Shown piece after piece: positions 50,701-64,000 of a stretch of DNA of 64,000 bases. Both the position numbers and the translations under genes were made by a program. The first letter of the stretch is position 1; every line of letters starts with the position of its first letter. The stretch comes from Antedon bifida (taxonomy: Eukaryota > Echinodermata > Crinoidea > Comatulida > Antedonidae): contig OY727103.1 in the NCBI GenBank assembly GCA_963402885.1, positions 2,854,501-2,918,500 of the forward strand, given 5' to 3'. The notes under the pieces are model-generated. The model was not told the origin of the DNA and searched no databases. It saw nothing but the letters and a program-made list of their open reading frames with translations.

Positions 50701-52129
50701 TCATGAGCTACGTGCAGTCGTCTGGCACGAGCAATTGCGTCATTGTACTCGGACATTATGTGCCTGAAATGAATTCACAATATAAACTCTTAAGCTATTA
50801 TAAGGTATAATAATAATGCAAGTCAAGGAATGGGTTCTATAGTCTTTTTTTGCACTTGACCTCTGACCAATGTACATGATAACCAGCTATGGTGTTTGTA
50901 CTTCATACAGATACAGAAGGTTGCAGAGTCTGGGATTTCTCAAAACATCTTTTAAATTGTCTTCTAAATATACAATAACAACAACATATCAATACATATA
51001 TCCATTGGCGATTATGCTCAAATGAGGTTCTGCACAGTATAGGAAGATGATATGATCTATACAACTGTGTACTTACTCTAATCTTTTCTGGTAAATTGGA
51101 AACAAAGACTCCAAGACACGAGTGTGCTCACAGAAACGTTTCCATCGTAGCATGTGCATATGCTTACACTGCACTAACTGTTGAATTCTATCACAGTAGA
51201 ACTATATGAAAAAAATAGCACAAGAGCCGTAAGAAAATTGATTGGATAGTATTGATAGAAAAATTGATAAAAAAGTGAGGATTGTCCCATATGTTGTAGA
51301 TTCCTATTTACCAAAGTTTCTAGGTTTGGGTATGTATTTCTACCATGGCCGTAGCCACCAGTACGGTTGGTAAGGTTTCAACCTGATAACTTTATCACAG
51401 AGGTCTTAGACAACCCAGTGGCTTGTACAGAGATTGTTCCGTTTTTTGTGAAAACTGTGCCACTTTATTTGTTTGTGGCTACATCACTTTCTTGTTTTTA
51501 TTTGTCTTTTTAGTCTAGCCCCTCTCACCCCTACCCATCAAATCTATAAAAGCAGTTATGGTGCTTACCTGGTGTAATATAAGTGGAAGACTTTCATCAG
51601 TATACTCCAGTTTAGTACAATTATCCAATTCATCTTGCATGACACTGGCTTGCACAACCAAAGGTTTACCTTCACTCACCTAAGAAAAAAAAGATCAAAC
51701 ACAATGATGGTAATCAAGAAAAAGAATAAATTTGTAGATGTTTGGTTGGAATCCGTTTGGCTTTTGTTTATAGTTTATGATATAAGCATTTTCCTACCTC
51801 CATTGCTCTTTTAATCGTCATCTCTCTTTGTTTCCGAAAGTGTTCAACACTTTGTGGCAGTGGCACCGAGCTATGAAAAAAAAAACAGTACAGTATATGG
51901 TACATCACAAAATAACTTTTAATAAAAATTTTGCTTTTTTTAAAAAAATGAATAAAAACGCTCATGACACATATTAAATATATTTACCTTGCCACTCGTG
52001 ACGATGGTCCAAATGCTTCATTTTCTTCAATGTCGTTTTTCAAGTCCGTCAATTCATTATGAAGTTCATCTTCGATGTTCTTAATTCTGTCGCTTCCACC
52101 GACTTGATATAAATCAGTGATAGACACCA
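35779..52129 (-). CDS. ccdc162: CCDC162-like long coiled-coil protein, about 44 exons
   Basis: A minus-strand gene for a protein of about 2,350 residues, starting MVSITDLYQVGGSDRIKNIE. Exons (a few bases uncertain): 51988-52129, 51798-51871, 51569-51679, 51079-51202, 50580-50765, 49867-50294, 49431-49555, 49235-49319, 49022-49136, 48751-48897, 48328-48600, 47885-47993, 47570-47807, 47116-47356, 46802-47002, 46558-46665, 46292-46384, 45914-46154, 45696-45841, 45494-45553, 45217-45369, 45006-45100, 44441-44583, 43853-44027, 43601-43698, 43186-43389, 42773-42994, 42242-42366, 41886-42153, 41449-41773, 41129-41297, 40943-41009, 40530-40754, 40190-40433, 39947-40047, 39673-39831, 39419-39528, 39076-39219, 38680-38849, 38341-38438, 37896-38130, 37445-37475, 36053-36210, 35779-35896. 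The N-terminal DELHNELTDLKNDIEENEAF and SVEHFRKQREMTIKRAMEV blocks, the helical middle and the charged C-terminal coiled coils suggest CCDC162 (DUF4549 type). The exon at 49867 has an Ala/Pro/Gly-rich linker. Function unknown; a ciliary role is only a guess. The name is a memory-based match. Confidence 0.7.
36599..36740. mobile_element. TIR MITE, family 1
   Basis: About 142 bp in a CCDC162-like intron. Ends TAAAGCTCTGTCTACACTAT and ATAGTGTAGACAGAGCTTA are inverted repeats. It shares the GTGCCCAAATATGG and CCACATCACATTTG core of the family. Confidence 0.75.
42481..42808. repeat. 52-bp tandem array duplicating an exon end and its splice donor
   Basis: Units begin at 42481, 42533, 42585, 42637, 42689, 42741 and 42793, exactly 52 bp apart and nearly identical. 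The last unit overlaps the 3' end of the exon at 42773-42994. Read on the minus strand, each unit carries CACATGCAA(G/A) followed by GTGAGT, so the real 5' splice site is repeated about six times into the intron. Any distal donor would read into TGA immediately (AGG TGA). Confidence 0.85.
44613..44775. mobile_element. TIR MITE, family 1
   Basis: About 162 bp, with ends TTAAGATCTGTCTACACTAT and ATAGTGTAGACAGAGTTTAA. It has an internal partial duplication of the AATGGTAGTGATA segment. It lies in the same intron as the copy at 44879. Confidence 0.75.
44879..45002. mobile_element. TIR MITE, family 1, truncated at an exon
   Basis: The left terminus TTAAGCTCTGTCTACGCTAT is present. The copy ends at TTTTTGTCACATAAA, where the donor of the exon 45006-45100 begins. 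The right terminal repeat is missing, so the element directly abuts the 5' splice site. Confidence 0.7.
48111..48266. mobile_element. TIR MITE, family 1
   Basis: About 155 bp, with TAAAGATATGTCTACACTAT and a right end AACAGACAGAGCTTA that has lost part of its repeat. It is intronic in the CCDC162-like gene, opposite in internal orientation to the copy at 44879. Confidence 0.65.
48719..48750. mobile_element. MITE family 1 terminal fragment forming a splice donor
   Basis: 32 bp (CATAAAGTTTGATAGTGTAC, then ATAGATCTTTA) matching one end of the family. On the minus strand its TAAAG end follows a G and gives the donor GTAAAG used by the exon at 48751-48897. Confidence 0.6.
49698..49842. mobile_element. 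TIR MITE, family 1 (best-preserved termini)
   Basis: 145 bp bounded by TAAAGCTCTGTCTACACTAT and GTGTAGACAGAGCTTTA. The interior carries GTGATGTGCCCATATA and its near-complement TTTGGGCACATC. It lies 25 bp from the donor side of the exon at 49867. Confidence 0.8.
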
Positions 52130-53408
52130 TAGCTGACGCTAATAACTATTCATTCTAAAAAAAATATATTAATTTAAAACAATAATAAAGATCTGTTAGT
52201 TTTACAATAACTTTTATCAACTTAATTTCAGTTTAAAAAAATTAAATTTAAAGCCTTGGAATCTCAAATCCTATTTGAATTATTTTCTTTATCTTACAAT
52301 GTATAACATAATAAAAAAGCAAGGCCTAACTAAGCCCTGAGGCCTGGGACCACTCTGAAGGCCCCGGGCCGTTGTACTACTTTCACCACCAAAACAAAAA
52401 CAAGGCAGCCTGGCCGACTTGCTTAACTGTCAACTAAGTCCGAAACTAAGCCATTCGGTAATTGATTTGGATTTCACTAAAAATAAAACTCATTAATTTA
52501 CTCAAATACGAACCATCTTTTACTGGTTTATATTGCAATATTTTACGCTGTATATCTTCGGAAAAAAAATGAAGACTCGTACTTAGTTCTCAGCAGACGA
52601 ACTCTGATTTGAGTTGAACTGCTCATGCGCAATTTACACTAGCAACCGGCTTAGAAACATTATAGAGGGCGACATAACGAAAAACCCAATGTTCTGCGGT
52701 ACAAATTGCATTTAAAAACATACAAAGAGATTATGTAGGCCTACTGGCCAATAAATACAAAAATAAACTGATTTTTAAATAAGTTTATTTATTGTGTGAA
52801 TCTTCATCACATTATTATTACTGTACTCTGTATCTAAATTAGTTTAACTCTCCAAGGAGGTGTAGCCATTTATATTTAAAGTGACCATCAAAAGAAACAA
52901 TTATTTTGTCTTTTTTATTTATTGATGCACTTTATTATTATGACACACTTTAGTATTTGTATTCATTTAAGTTCATATATTTAAAAATAATATATAAAAA
53001 AAATTATACAAGAAAAGACCGAATACTGACAGTATATTAATATGTCCATTTTAAAGCGTGGTTCACATCACATGTGGGAACTGACGACGCAATGCAGGTG
53101 GGGGCAAACACAAGAAAATGCCCTTCCAATGATTACTTAAGTAATATCAGTTCTGCAGTGTCGCCTCCACCAAAATATTTTTTAAATGTACTGTTTAAAT
53201 GGTCTTCATTGATTGTTAAAAAACTTTTATAATATCTGATGCTGGATACTAGATGAAAGTTGTGCCAAATATGTATCCCAAGCATAAATACCCACACCAG
53301 GGCTGTGTCTGCATTCCCCTGATATGGATACAGTACGCACACATATCATCAGATGTGCTCGGTCTATAAAATAACCTGCTAACCTAGGATGTTTATAAAG
53401 TTTTTCAA
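52130..53408. other. CCDC162-like upstream region and RBM17 3'UTR
   Basis: The CCDC162-like promoter is probably near 52560-52700, with a CTAGCAACCGG word that resembles half of an RFX X-box. From about 52770 to 53408 the DNA is AT-rich and likely RBM17 3'UTR. No other gene was seen. Confidence 0.4.
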
Positions 53409-56400
53409 TCATTCATTTAATTGGTAGTTTTTGTATTTTTCCACAGAATAAAACGAGGCCTTTACAACCCTTCCACCAAAATATCTTCCATTTAGATCTA
53501 CAACAGCTGTTAAAAAAAAAGAAAACAAACACAATTATAAAAGAAATCACAACTTCAATCATGATTAATCCTATATTCTTAATACATTTTTAATCAACAT
53601 ATTAAAAATTACATTAGAATTCCTCCTATAGGGGGAAACTATCCCATGAAACAAAACTATTAAGATTTCGTTTGGTCCTGATGGTGTCCCCTTAATAAGG
53701 GTTCTACAGTATTACATATCCTAGAAAACAAACCTTTGATTGCAGATTCCATTCTGGCAAATTCAACAAAGATTCTCACAGCCTCCTCTTCCACTTTTTC
53801 TGGTTCCTGTTAAATATAAACACTTATTATTAAAAACTCTTTCCAAAGTACTCTCATTAGTTGAAAAAAAAAAATAAATAGAAATAAAATGTATGCATGT
53901 ATGTAGTTTCTGTAAGTTTAAATGTTTGTTTAAAAAAACTGACTGACCTCATATATGATGACCTTTGTGACCGCTCCGTACTTCGTGCATTCTTCTGCTG
54001 TCTCAGGTTCAAGATCTCCGTCAACCTCACCGGGGCCGACCATGTTCTAAAAAAATACAAAAATGCATTACATTGAATAATATTCAAATAATGAATGTTT
54101 ATGAGTGGAATGGTACAAATAATGAATGTTTATGAGTGGAATGGAACAAATAATGTCATGAGGTGAATAAATAGAAAAAAAAAATTGTAATGATCGTTAA
54201 ATAGTGCATACTATTGCACCCCATGTGACCCACAATCGTCCAATCAAATGACAGGAAATTATTTAGGTGTTATATAACATAGTATAAAACTTACTCCAAA
54301 CATTTTTTATGTTCTATGTACAAGATTTGTATTCTTAACTTACCGCGAGTAACACGATCTTTGTCGGATTTTTTAACAATGTTGGCACATTTGTAGTCTG
54401 TTGACGTGGAATATTTGGTAGCGGAAATTGAGGCAGCGGATCTGCAAAATAATAAATCATTGTAATAATATTGAAAATGCAATATTATATTTATAACACT
54501 ACATAATATTTATTTTAAGTTGTACTTGAAAGTGCAGTTTGTTTTACCTACCACGATTTTACGTTCCCTGGATTTTACGTACGCATAAAATGACCGATGA
54601 CATCATCATTTTTAGTAATTTATTACATAAATAGTGTTATTTTCTTACATTGAGGGCGCAATTTAAAAACCACAAAGCCATGGCTCACACACGTACATTC
54701 CTCCTTCAGCAGCGACTGTTTTTATCGATAGAAAATACAAGAACACTTCGTTTAAACATGGCACGTCTTTCTGTCCAGTACCGTATGTAAAATGAAGGTT
54801 CTACTGTAATGCAGAATTTGTAACTAATTTCTCTTACCTGATTTGGATGCGTCTATAATCTTCCCACCTCGTTTGCTCGTCTTTTCCACGGATAATGCCG
54901 TGCTTATTCCTTGCTCCGATTTTCCTAAGCCTTTGCCTTCTTTAAAGCCATATTTGGCCATAATCTTAGCAGCGACTGATGCAGCTCTGAAAACCACAAA
55001 CATTTAATATACTAATAACGTGTTGATTATGAGACAATCTATTGATAGCAAGAATTTACACAGAAGGCATGAAACTCATGTCTCTAACTGTGAAAAATGA
55101 CCAGAAGCTCCAGGATTCCAGGGCTTTAATATATCCATTTCTTCCAGGAATGTTCAACTGAATTTGATTCATCTATTTATTCTTACCCTAAGCCAACTGG
55201 CGCCTGGAAATTTTGTTGCTTTGCGGCTTGTGTTGCCATTAAGATTTCCTGATCATCAAAATCGCTGCCTGGTGGCGGGGTTGTTGACCTTTCTGGATGG
55301 ATATCTTCTTGATTTGCAGCTGCCTTATTTTTCTTTATGATGTCACCGAAGTTTTTCGGCCGAGATGGCGGTGGCGGCAACATCTGTGGTGGCGGAAGCA
55401 CTAGAAAACAGATGTCATGAAATTCATAATTAATTGTATTTTAAAGCATAGATTTTAATTATTCTACAAACAGAGGCGTATCCATACAGTTGAATCCCTC
55501 CATTGGAACACTTAATAGGATACACTTTCCTGTGGAGCGAAAGAGGGGAAATTATGTTTTCGCACTATTTATACAGGGGACATCTCTATAAAGGGGACAC
55601 TTTGTTTGGTCCCAAAGGTATCCTCTTTCTATTGAAGTGTAATAGGCTTGTCATATACAATATGCAGTAGTTGTAGGGGTATCAACACAGTTGAATTAGC
55701 AGGCTTAATATGCCCCAGGGTGGGCATATATCAGAATTATTGTTTTATAAAACTCACTTTCTTCCTCTTTGTCGTCGTCGTTTATCAAGCATGAGGGTGG
55801 AGCAATCATAGCACAGGCACCAGCACCTAAGAAAAACATTAGAATTCATTAAATTATCTAACATTACATATATCAAAGAAAATATTATGTGTAAAATCCT
55901 CTATCCATGTTGCATCAGTTAAAAAAAAAAAAAAATGTACTTATAGAGGGTGATCCTAAACAGCGTATGCTGACAATCAATGGGCCCTCTTGATGAGTTA
56001 TGATAAGTGTCTGTGTGTAACAATGGATATGTGCTAGTACACCAGGGTTTTTACTTACAGATACAATACAAAAGTGGTTGGTTTTGGCAACTTTAGGTGG
56101 TAGCCAAATATATATTTACTTTCAATACGTAGCTCAATCCTTACAATTTCTGGCCTAACCTCTTCACCAAAATCATCCACCAACCAAAATTACAAAAATC
56201 TCATTACCTCTTCTCTTTTGTTTTTCACGATCTTCGTCATCTTCTTCATCGCTGTCAACCGGTCTTCTCGAGAATCCTTGAGGTGAACGGTCACGCCTTT
56301 CTCGATCTCTACGCTCACGATCGCGGTCACGCTCTCGATCTCGTTCCCGCCGTTTCCTTCTAAAATTAAAATAAGTGTGTTGGTGAATGACCTTGATGAT

Positions 56401-57162
56401 GCCAACTTTTTACTAGCCAACCAGGAACAAAATTTGCTAGCCCAAAGATTTTTTTCATCTACATACCTTTCTTCGTTTTCCCTTTCTCTTTCCAATTGTC
56501 GTTCTTTCTGTCGTTTCTCTCTCATTTTCTTAACTGCTTTCTCGTATTCATTTGGATAGGCAGGGTCATACTCGCTTGAAATATCACTACCCATACTGTC
56601 AGTTCTATCACTTGTAAACATTGGCTGTGTGTGCTGAAAAGAAATGACAAGCTTTTTAGTTAGTTAGACGTTTTTTAGTGACAAGGGACAATAAACAATA
56701 AAGGTATAAAAAGTGCTTTGTCTTCTCCTAAAGATAATGTATGGGTCACATTAAAATTTGTAGAATAACATATCTAAAGAATCGAATACCTTTAAAGGTG
56801 TGAAAGACGGTGCTACTGGTGGCGACGGTAATGTTCCTTCCTCCGACCCGATACTTTGACCTTTCAGGTCAACTACAGGAGCTAATGTTGCCGATCTCAT
56901 CTTCCTTTGGGCCTCGGTCAAAGCTGCTTTCTTTAACCTTAATTGTGATTGCATCATACGGATTCCAGCTGACCATCCGGCTAGAATAAAAACAAAGAGT
57001 GATTTAATGCTAAGGTATTGATATATACTTATGCACAGCAAAACATCAAATTTTAATTTATGAACGCAAAAGAAAAAACTTACAAACATCTGACTTTTTA
57101 CCATCGTTGGTTTTTTCTTCTTTCGCACCCAGTTCCACACCTAAGCCATCATACAGCGACAT
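53409..57162 (-). CDS. rbm17: RBM17/SPF45 splicing factor
   Basis: Eleven minus-strand exons: 57084-57162, 56790-56980, 56467-56633, 56209-56360, 55760-55828, 55187-55402, 54839-54988, 54345-54442, 53948-54046, 53734-53808 and 53409-53509 (a few bases uncertain). The start MSLYDGLGVELG and the GWSAGIRMMQSQLRLKKAAL block are RBM17 signatures. An Arg/Glu/Asp-rich stretch follows (RERDRDRERRDR), then a proline-rich segment (MLPPPPSRPKNFGD). The G-patch is in the seventh exon (MAKYGFKEGKGLGKSEQG, STALSVEKTSKRGGKII). The last exons encode the C-terminal UHM-type RRM, ending NGRYFGGRVVKASFY with the RxF motif (RYF) that binds ULM tryptophans. SPF45 acts in the spliceosome in 3' splice site choice. 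Order and length fit the family; nothing is broken. Confidence 0.93.
54085..54155. repeat. 31-bp direct repeat in RBM17 intron
   Basis: Two copies plus a start of a third: CAAATAATGAATGTTTATGA, then GTGGAATGG, beginning at 54085, 54116 and 54147. Nearly identical, so recent. Confidence 0.8.
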
Positions 57163-58119
57163 CTTTCTCTTGTATTTTTAGTCTAATAAAGTCATAAAAA
57201 TAATATATTAAATATTAATTAATGAATTGATACAAACGGTAGACTTGATACGGTATTGTACTTTCGTACCTCTCTCGAGCTTACCCATTATAGCCAGTTA
57301 GGTGCGAAAGTACAGTAGCGCTCAAAAAGGCCTACCTCGTCTCCCCAGAAGTCGTAAAGAGAAGCCTAGCCTAGTTAGCTGCCTCTTCGTTTTTTACGCA
57401 CGGCAGAGCCAGAGTGGTGCCCTTCCTAGCCTAACTAGGCCTATATGTGCCATTTAAGTTTACTTAGGCCTAGTAATTAAAGCTCAATATAATACTTACA
57501 TTATTGCTTAGTTTTTGAGTATTTCAACTGGATTTATCAACAAATAAAACGCACAAAACAACACAAACTTCTTCCATAATTTTTATAAACAGCACCCTCA
57601 ACCGATGATCAAAGACGGTCCTTTGATGACGTAGTATTATGCTGCTGCAGCTAATTTTATTTCAGCAACTTTTTCATCAACACATTTATTTATTTTTATA
57701 GGCTATTTGCGCAAAAATATCTTCTCATTTTTTGGTGATGGTGGGGGAAAACATCTTTATGGATGGATATTGTTGATTATTATTATCAAAAATAGCATTA
57801 AGATTTCTCATAAAATCAGCAAAAAATATGCACATAAATTGTTCATAATTTTCATTATTAATTACTATATTATTTTAGCATATTTCTATAGCATCATATT
57901 TTATTTTTTTGGGTGGAGGTGGTGGGGTAAACTTCATCTATCTTGAATGATGATACAGCTGCTTCATATCCCAGAAATTTCTTCTTAAAAAAATACAGCA
58001 AAATCAATTTCACTATTATTTAACTTTTATTTATTCAATACAACTCTGTAAATGTAAAACTATATAACAATTTTAAAAGTATCCTTTAAAATTTAAAATT
58101 TTCAAAGTGTTTTAAATGT
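57163..58119. other. RBM17 promoter and tubulin 3'UTR
   Basis: The RBM17 5' side (57163-57600) has AGGCCT palindromes and a donor-like CTTAC near 57497 that may end an untranslated exon. The stretch 57700-57950 contains two similar G-rich segments (TTTTTGGTGATGGTGGGGGA and TTTTTTGGGTGGAGGTGG). The final 150 bp is likely the tubulin 3'UTR. Confidence 0.4.
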
Positions 58120-60772
<2,653 letters not shown>

Positions 60773-62080
60773 GTTGAAAGTTTTAAAACAATTTGAAACT
60801 TCACGGGAGAAAAACTTTAAAAATTTGGTTCTTGGTAAGGTCGACGTGAACACTCGATGAGTCTGTCAACTGGAATGACACTTTTTTGGCGTGTCGTTTC
60901 TCAAGTAGCGCGTTTCATCACTTCAAATGTAATTTACGCGCAACTCAGAATTGTGATTGGACGATACTATTGAAACGCGCACAACCTTCAAATTGACGCG
61001 CGATGTTTTCGCGGTCTTCAACTTTTATCCAATCAAATATCACGCTTGTATATGGAATATTCCATTTTCCTAAAAGGTAGAATTAAAGTAAATTTTGTGC
61101 CCAATTCTGTTTTTCTTTCTCTGTCAATAAAATGACAAACATACACAGAACTAATTTGATTTTGCAACTGTTTTTGTTTTAATTTGTGCTTAACATTTTT
61201 ACATATATAATTACATGAGGAGTGCTAACAAATAAAATAAAAATTAAAAACTTACAATAATATAAACAATCCATCATGTAAAACAAAAATCATATACAAG
61301 AAAAAAAATTAAATATAATTATGTATAATAGATTTTATTGGCGATTGTTTATTTTATTTTTTTATGTTACATTAAGAAGTACCTATTGCATTCCATGACT
61401 GATTGAATGTACATAGAAGTTCAATAAACCCTGGTTTTTCGATATTTCATTTAATAAAATTAGTTCTCGATAAATACACCAAGTATGATGAGTTAAATGC
61501 AAAGGTGTTGTAATCTGTACTGTACTGACTTGTGTAGGCTAATTCACTGTAATTTGAAGATTAGCAATTTTATCAAAAACATTGCAAACTTATGAAACCC
61601 TTGCAAAATTTTACAACCTGTACACCTTGGTGACAGACCAGGGCAGGTGTCCAGTAAAACACTCTCACAGGTGGTGGTCTGTGGTGGCCACCAACCATCG
61701 TGTTAACAATGCATCGGTAGGTAGAAGGAATTTTAACCATTCACATTATGCTCTTTTCATGAACCAATTCCGTAAAATAGACAAACAAAGACGATGGTAC
61801 AAGTAAAATATGAATGAAGACCCGATTAACGTCCACAATCCAGAAGAAGGTGTGGCTTCAGTTTCATCTCTACATCTAGCAAACGTAAAAGCACTCAATT
61901 TCTAATCAGTTTTGTTAATTTATGCATAGAAATTAATCAACTAAATTTATAATGAATACGTAAACACCTTTGCCTAAACCTAAAATGTAATTAAAAAGAG
62001 TCCTTTAGTAATTGTAGTTTCGTCCACAAATAATATATCCCAAACTTTTATAGACGAAACTGTTATATAAAAGTCACACC
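60773..62080. other. Tubulin upstream region, no gene seen
   Basis: The alpha-tubulin 5'UTR and promoter are expected just right of 60772. The area 60840-61040 has several GCGCG/CGCG words and a CCAAT-type ATTGG (60955-60960). The rest is AT-rich without supported coding sequence. Confidence 0.4.
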
Positions 62081-62086
62081 TACTGC

Positions 62087-63176
62087 ATGCAAATACACAC
62101 CTGTTGGGATAATAATGATTATGTAAAAACATTTATGCATAAATATTCTAATGACATGTATTATCCTTGTACAAATATGCAAAATACACATTGCATATGT
62201 ATAACTTTATTAATAATATGCAGATTATTCGCATATTTAATTAAAACAAACCATTGCACATGTGATTAACAACTTTTCACCAGGTGTAACACTGCATGCA
62301 AATTAAATGCCACCTAGAGCCACACCACACTTACTATTATGTATATGCCAGGGGGGAATATGTTTTATGCATATGTAAAGGTAAATTTTATGGCATTTAC
62401 ATAATTGCCAGGTGTCGGTTATACACATACATAGCTTTAAGGGGATTTGAAATTCAGCAATCACACCTTGGAAAATGAAAGATCTAAATAAAAGGGATTC
62501 CAATTTAATTCCTTGCGGATAGACAAGCTTGGTTAACGACGATTACGTTGGATCAATATATGTTACATCTATCGGATTAAGTGAAACATGAATCACTGTT
62601 TCGTATCTGAACCTTTAAAACAGTATCACACAAACAATTTCACAACAAATGGCCACAAACAATCCAAGTTAACTCTCTCTACAAATAGTTGCTACATTGC
62701 CATGGCAACTAGAAATAGCCTATATACAAAATTAGTTAGCTATTTATTAACATTACACACTTTATATTATTCACTGTTCGCAAATATCTGTTGTTGTTAT
62801 GGTTACAAAAACAGATACCTGCCGTTGTTATGGTTACAAAAACAGATAAAAACCAATCAAGGTTTGTTTTTATATCTGCATTAAATTCACCCTAGCAACA
62901 AATATATATTACAAGGAGACCACCTGTTTATTCAGATAACCCCACGATAATTATATGCAAATTATCAGTTACAATAGGAACACAACACCCAATCATACAA
63001 TTCTCTTGGGATACCTTATAAAAATTTGAACACTAGAAAGAACGACAACTATTCTAAATTATTCCTAAATTACCAAGTTATCGACTCTGCTAATATCCGA
63101 GCGTCATAATCTCATTTGATCTAGTTCACATAAATTCTAAGTTAAACACCTGAACCACCTGTAATTATATGCAAAT
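62087..63176. promoter_or_regulatory. Candidate regulatory module: octamers and X-box-like sites
   Basis: Four exact ATGCAAAT octamers (62087, 62296, 62955, 63169), the POU-factor consensus. A palindromic TTGCCATGGCAA at 62697 and two identical GTTGTTATGGTTAC words at 62793 and 62824 resemble RFX X-boxes. Several CACCTG/CAGGTG E-boxes are interspersed. There is no coding sequence. Assignment as an enhancer or promoter is inference; the target could lie beyond the right edge. Confidence 0.35.
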
Positions 63177-64000
63177 TCTACATGCTAATTTTTCCTTAAA
63201 AACATTGTTACTACATTGGTCAGGGTTACTTACTAACAGATACCTATTTAACTGATAAAAAGAATTTTAATTTCGCTACCATTTCAAAATAATCATTTTT
63301 ATCGGTGTAGGAAAGTTAAAACTCTGGATGACACGAGGTATTCCGTATCATCATGTAATGACCAAAATGGACATTGGAGGTTTACTGTACTTAATGCGTG
63401 TCATACTGGATGCATTTCAAACTATATAAATACCTGTGTTTACTATACATGGATATCTGATTGGATGGGTATTTATTTCCTATATAAGGTCATTCAATTA
63501 CTTTATATGGACATCTGACTTTTATATACTATACCATGTTAATCAAACTTCTTCACAATACAATAATCTGTACAGTGTACAAATATACTAGGATATCAAG
63601 GTTTGTCCAAACCTACTGACGTAAATTACATCCCGATTATAGGACTAGATAAGACTAATAAATTTCTTTTATAAAATAACAAGACAATTATATATATTAC
63701 ATTAGGAACTTATTATGTTTTCTAAGGTATACTACTAATCATTGTATATAAAACCACCTATTTTACTGGCTAAAGAAAATGTATGTAAAAAATTAAGGTA
63801 TATAATAGTATATTAAATTAATAGGTCAATTATGATGTTATATTTTGTTTGTTATATAATAATTTGAATATTTTGTAGTATCAAGGTCAACTAAGATATT
63901 TATATACCACTTTAGTATTCTACACAAAATTCATCACAATCTATTTATGAAAATATGAACCTACCAAACGTTTTCAATAAGGTTGTAATTTTACAGATTT
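63177..64000. other. Noncoding right end
   Basis: AT-rich DNA with no supported gene, repeat or RNA. Confidence 0.4.

Noticed and set aside
61582-61806. Plus-strand open frame of 74 codons
   Set aside because: No recognisable domain, no splice context and no codon pattern unlike chance.

Overview
This is AT-rich animal nuclear DNA. Genes are split by spliceosomal introns, and MITEs and a CR1-type retroelement lie between them. A family of DED/NACHT/LRR receptors, a CCDC162-like gene and a very frequent AGGCCT palindrome fit an invertebrate deuterostome. I favour an echinoderm, possibly a crinoid, but that is an impression, not a proof.

Left third (about 1.5-23.3 kb, plus strand): a fast-evolving cluster of NLR-type genes. 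The parts are death-effector-domain (DED) exons, short transmembrane (TM) exons, and one large exon encoding NACHT, degenerate LRRs and a hydrophobic C-terminus. Unit A (1564-6713) has two double-DED exons, a decayed NACHT exon, a TM exon and an intact NACHT-LRR exon. Unit B (7505-12250) is a 5'-truncated tandem duplicate of the 3' half of A; it has lost a splice acceptor and is split by a 340-bp insertion. Unit C (13251-15830) has a fused TM-DED exon, a TM exon and another DED exon that runs into a NACHT relic across a deletion. Unit D (19146-23276) looks complete: DED, basic linker, TM, NACHT-LRR, TM tail. Nearly all internal exon boundaries are phase 1, so modules can be lost, duplicated or skipped without breaking frame. 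A TM segment between the DEDs and the NACHT, plus a membrane-type C-terminus, is not the usual soluble NLR layout. This is the best candidate here for something undescribed.

Middle: a 5'-truncated CR1-like retrotransposon (24.9-27.2 kb) separates the cluster from a run of conserved minus-strand genes. These are a class II Arf GTPase (28470-30866), a small secreted, probably GPI-anchored protein with two PPC-like domains (32138-34088), and a CCDC162-like coiled-coil gene of about 44 exons (35779-52129).

Right third: RBM17/SPF45 splicing factor (53409-57162) and an alpha-tubulin (58120-60772), both minus strand. The last 3 kb has no gene that I can see, but holds a cluster of octamer and RFX X-box-like sites. 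A TIR MITE family of about 145 bp recurs in CCDC162 introns, and two copies abut 5' splice sites. A 52-bp tandem array there duplicates an exon end together with its splice donor.
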